Shown: positions 39,077 through 40,647 of the stretch, piece after piece
Position numbering within the stretch: the first letter of the stretch is position 1
Layout of the letters: the number at the start of each line of letters is the position of its first letter
DNA from: Natrialbaceae archaeon Tc-Br11_E2g14
Lineage (GTDB): Archaea; Halobacteriota; Halobacteria; Halobacteriales; Natrialbaceae
DNA: 40,647 nt
Assembly: GCA_001564275.1 (NCBI GenBank)
Contig: LKND01000016.1
Location: forward strand, 1 to 40,647
Direction: 5' to 3'
Notes under the pieces: model-generated
The model's database searches: none
The model's input: only the letters and a program-made list of their open reading frames with translations
What the model was told of the DNA's origin: nothing
Program-made: the position numbers and the translations under genes

Positions 39077-39823
39077 ATGGTTTCGATAGCCTACCTAGTG
39101 CCTGGTGTCGGACTCGACGCCGAGGAGGTACAACGACGTGAACGAATCGCCAACGACCTGGTCCCTGCGAACGTGTCGGTCGTCGAGGCCGGTACCGGGC
39201 CACTTTCGATCGAAAGTGCGGTAGAAGACGAGTGGTCGGCCGTCGGGTTACTCCAGTTACTCGAGAAGCGCGAGGACGACTTCGATGCGTTCGTGATCGG
39301 TTGTTTCGGCGACCCTGGCTTCCGGGGACTTCGGGAACTAACAAAAAAACCAATCGTCGGTCCGGCAAACGCCTCCTTCCACACGGCCTCGCAGCTCTCG
39401 GAGCGGTTTTCGGTCATCACCATTCTCGAGACGACGATGCCGCTCACCCGGCACCTGGTCCACGAATACGGCTTCGGCGAGCAGTTGGCTAGCGTTCCCA
39501 TCGTAGAAGCTCCGGTCCTCGAGATCGACCACAGCTCAGACGCGCTCGTCGACGACATGGTCGCGGCTGGCCTGGAGGCCGTCGAGAAGGACGGCGCAGA
39601 GGCGCTCGTTCCCGGCTGTATGAGTCTCTCATTTATGCAGGTCCACGATGAGATCGCCGACCGTGTCGGCGTCCCCTTTGTCGATCCGGTGACCGTGAGC
39701 CTCGAGACGGCGAGCACGTGGGCTCGACATGGGATGACCCACAGCGACGTCACCTATCCGCGTGCGAACCGGGAGAAACTCGGGAAACTCTTTGGCAAAG
39801 AGCCCATCGGTGCCGATGACTAA
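39077..39823 (+). CDS. Asp/Glu/hydantoin racemase-family enzyme
   Basis: A 248-residue cofactor-independent racemase with two-domain pseudo-symmetry. The two catalytic cysteines are Cys76 in FVIGCFGDPG and Cys181 in LVPGCMSLS, the pair that abstracts and donates the alpha proton in the family. The N-terminus MVSIAYLVPGVGLDAEEVQRRE and the C-terminal PFVDPVTVSLETAS match hydantoin racemases (HyuE) more than glutamate racemases. The last codons overlap the next gene by 8 bases, so the two are translated together. It lies downstream of the enolase-superfamily gene in the same direction. Confidence 0.9.
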   Translation: MVSIAYLVPGVGLDAEEVQRRERIANDLVPANVSVVEAGTGPLSIESAVEDEWSAVGLLQLLEKREDDFDAFVIGCFGDPGFRGLRELTKKPIVGPANASFHTASQLSERFSVITILETTMPLTRHLVHEYGFGEQLASVPIVEAPVLEIDHSSDALVDDMVAAGLEAVEKDGAEALVPGCMSLSFMQVHDEIADRVGVPFVDPVTVSLETASTWARHGMTHSDVTYPRANREKLGKLFGKEPIGADD

Positions 39824-40647
39824 CGAGTCAGAACCAGCCGCGATCAGAACGGCCGGAATCTACGACCCAACTAACCGGTCAATTGCCCGCCAGGTTGCGA
39901 TCGTCAGGGATGGCCGCATCCAGGCGATCAGAGACGACGTGCCGGCCGATATCGAAGTGACGATCGATCACGACGGCTACGCAATTCCGGGGTTGGTTGA
40001 CGCACACTCGCACGCGACGATCCGGCCCGGTGAGGGTGACCAACTGGGCCAACTCGGTGCTGATCGGACGGTCGCCGCTGTTCGGGCCGCGAACAATCTC
40101 CGACGGGACCTCGAAGCTGGGACGACGACAATGCGGTTGATGGCGGAGGAAGGCTATCTCGACGTCAGGTTGGCTGAACTCGAGCAATCCGGCGAACTAG
40201 ACGCACCGCGGTTGCTGCCGAGTGGCATCCACCTGACGCCCACTGACGGCCACGGAATGGTCCACACGGCCACCGATGGACCCGATGAAATCCGGCGACA
40301 AATTCGAGCCAATATGCGCGAAGGGGCGACACACACGAAGCTGTTCGCGACCGGCGGCGTCAGCTCCGATACGGGTGATCTCGGCCGGTCGTTATACACC
40401 CGTGAGGAAGTGCGGACTATCGTCGACGAAACCCATCGTCACGGAGTCCACGTGGCAGCCCACGCTCACGGCGGTGAGGGAGCGCGGATCGCCATTGAAG
40501 AGGGCGTCGACACGATCGAACACGCCGCGTTGTTCACCGACGAGGAGATAGCCCTGCTCGAGAAGTACGACCCCTTCGTCGTCGGAAACTTCGCGATTTC
40601 GTCACATCCTGACGGGATCAGACGCGGGGAAGCCGACAACCCGGCAA
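39816..40647 (+). CDS. Amidohydrolase (imidazolonepropionase/prolidase-like), cut at the window end
   Basis: The first 277 residues of a metal-dependent amidohydrolase. The strand-1 metal motif is GLVDAHSHATIRPG (HxH), followed by a substrate-binding region with LEAGTTTMRLM, then FATGGVSSDTG and the later metal His in HGVHVAAHAHGGEGARIAIEEGVDTIEHAALF. These match amidohydrolases annotated as Xaa-Pro dipeptidases or cyclic-amide hydrolases. The start ATG overlaps the racemase stop by 8 bases. The final Asp and C-terminus lie beyond the window. Confidence 0.88.
   Translation, partial: MTNESEPAAIRTAGIYDPTNRSIARQVAIVRDGRIQAIRDDVPADIEVTIDHDGYAIPGLVDAHSHATIRPGEGDQLGQLGADRTVAAVRAANNLRRDLEAGTTTMRLMAEEGYLDVRLAELEQSGELDAPRLLPSGIHLTPTDGHGMVHTATDGPDEIRRQIRANMREGATHTKLFATGGVSSDTGDLGRSLYTREEVRTIVDETHRHGVHVAAHAHGGEGARIAIEEGVDTIEHAALFTDEEIALLEKYDPFVVGNFAISSHPDGIRRGEADNPA

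Overview
The window is chromosomal DNA of a halophilic archaeon (class Halobacteria; the gene set looks like the Natrialba/Natrinema/Haloterrigena group, but I cannot fix the genus). The reasons are very acidic proteins, high-GC codon usage that opens long shadow frames opposite most genes, TATA boxes about 25-30 bp upstream of leaderless starts, and typical haloarchaeal gene orders such as rpl7ae-rps28e-rpl24e-ndk and korA-korB.

Positions 1-20800 are a dense, mostly conserved backbone. In order: a class I aminotransferase, a lipoprotein, a complete fixABCX electron-transfer flavoprotein operon, korAB (2-oxoacid:ferredoxin oxidoreductase), grpE with a very long acidic tail, an XPB/Rad25-type helicase, tRNA-Met acetyltransferase tmcA, the L7Ae-S28e-L24e-NDK operon, a DUF7344 winged-helix protein, superoxide dismutase, a DUF5827-like protein, an MBL-fold hydrolase, and a membrane-anchored protein with a C-terminal winged helix. 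FixABCX and KorAB sit side by side and both handle ferredoxin-level electrons.

Positions 20893-34854 are accessory and full of relics. The region starts at a tRNA-Glu(CTC), followed by a short stretch resembling part of that tRNA, the first 28 codons of what looks like an integrase, and a dead IS6-type element. Then come a secreted subtilase of about 1275 aa, two MITE copies bracketing and splitting a tnpB/omega-RNA relic, a renalase-like flavoprotein, a second tnpB relic capped by a palindromic element, a MATE transporter, an M20 peptidase overlapping the tail of a lost PLP-enzyme gene, a small membrane protein, msrA, a decaying HAD hydrolase, a non-coding PATE-like element and a second IS6 fragment. 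One MITE family is found at four places in the window (6.4, 18.6, 26.1 and 26.5 kb).

Positions 34952-40647 hold five same-strand catabolic genes: M19 dipeptidase, amidase-signature hydrolase, enolase-superfamily enzyme of the MLE/dipeptide-epimerase type, Asp/Glu/hydantoin-type racemase and an amidohydrolase cut by the window end. Hydrolases for amide and peptide bonds combined with two stereochemistry-changing enzymes suggest a pathway for D-configured dipeptides, amides or cyclic amides. This is the best candidate here for an undescribed system. No CRISPR array, replication origin or rRNA gene was seen.
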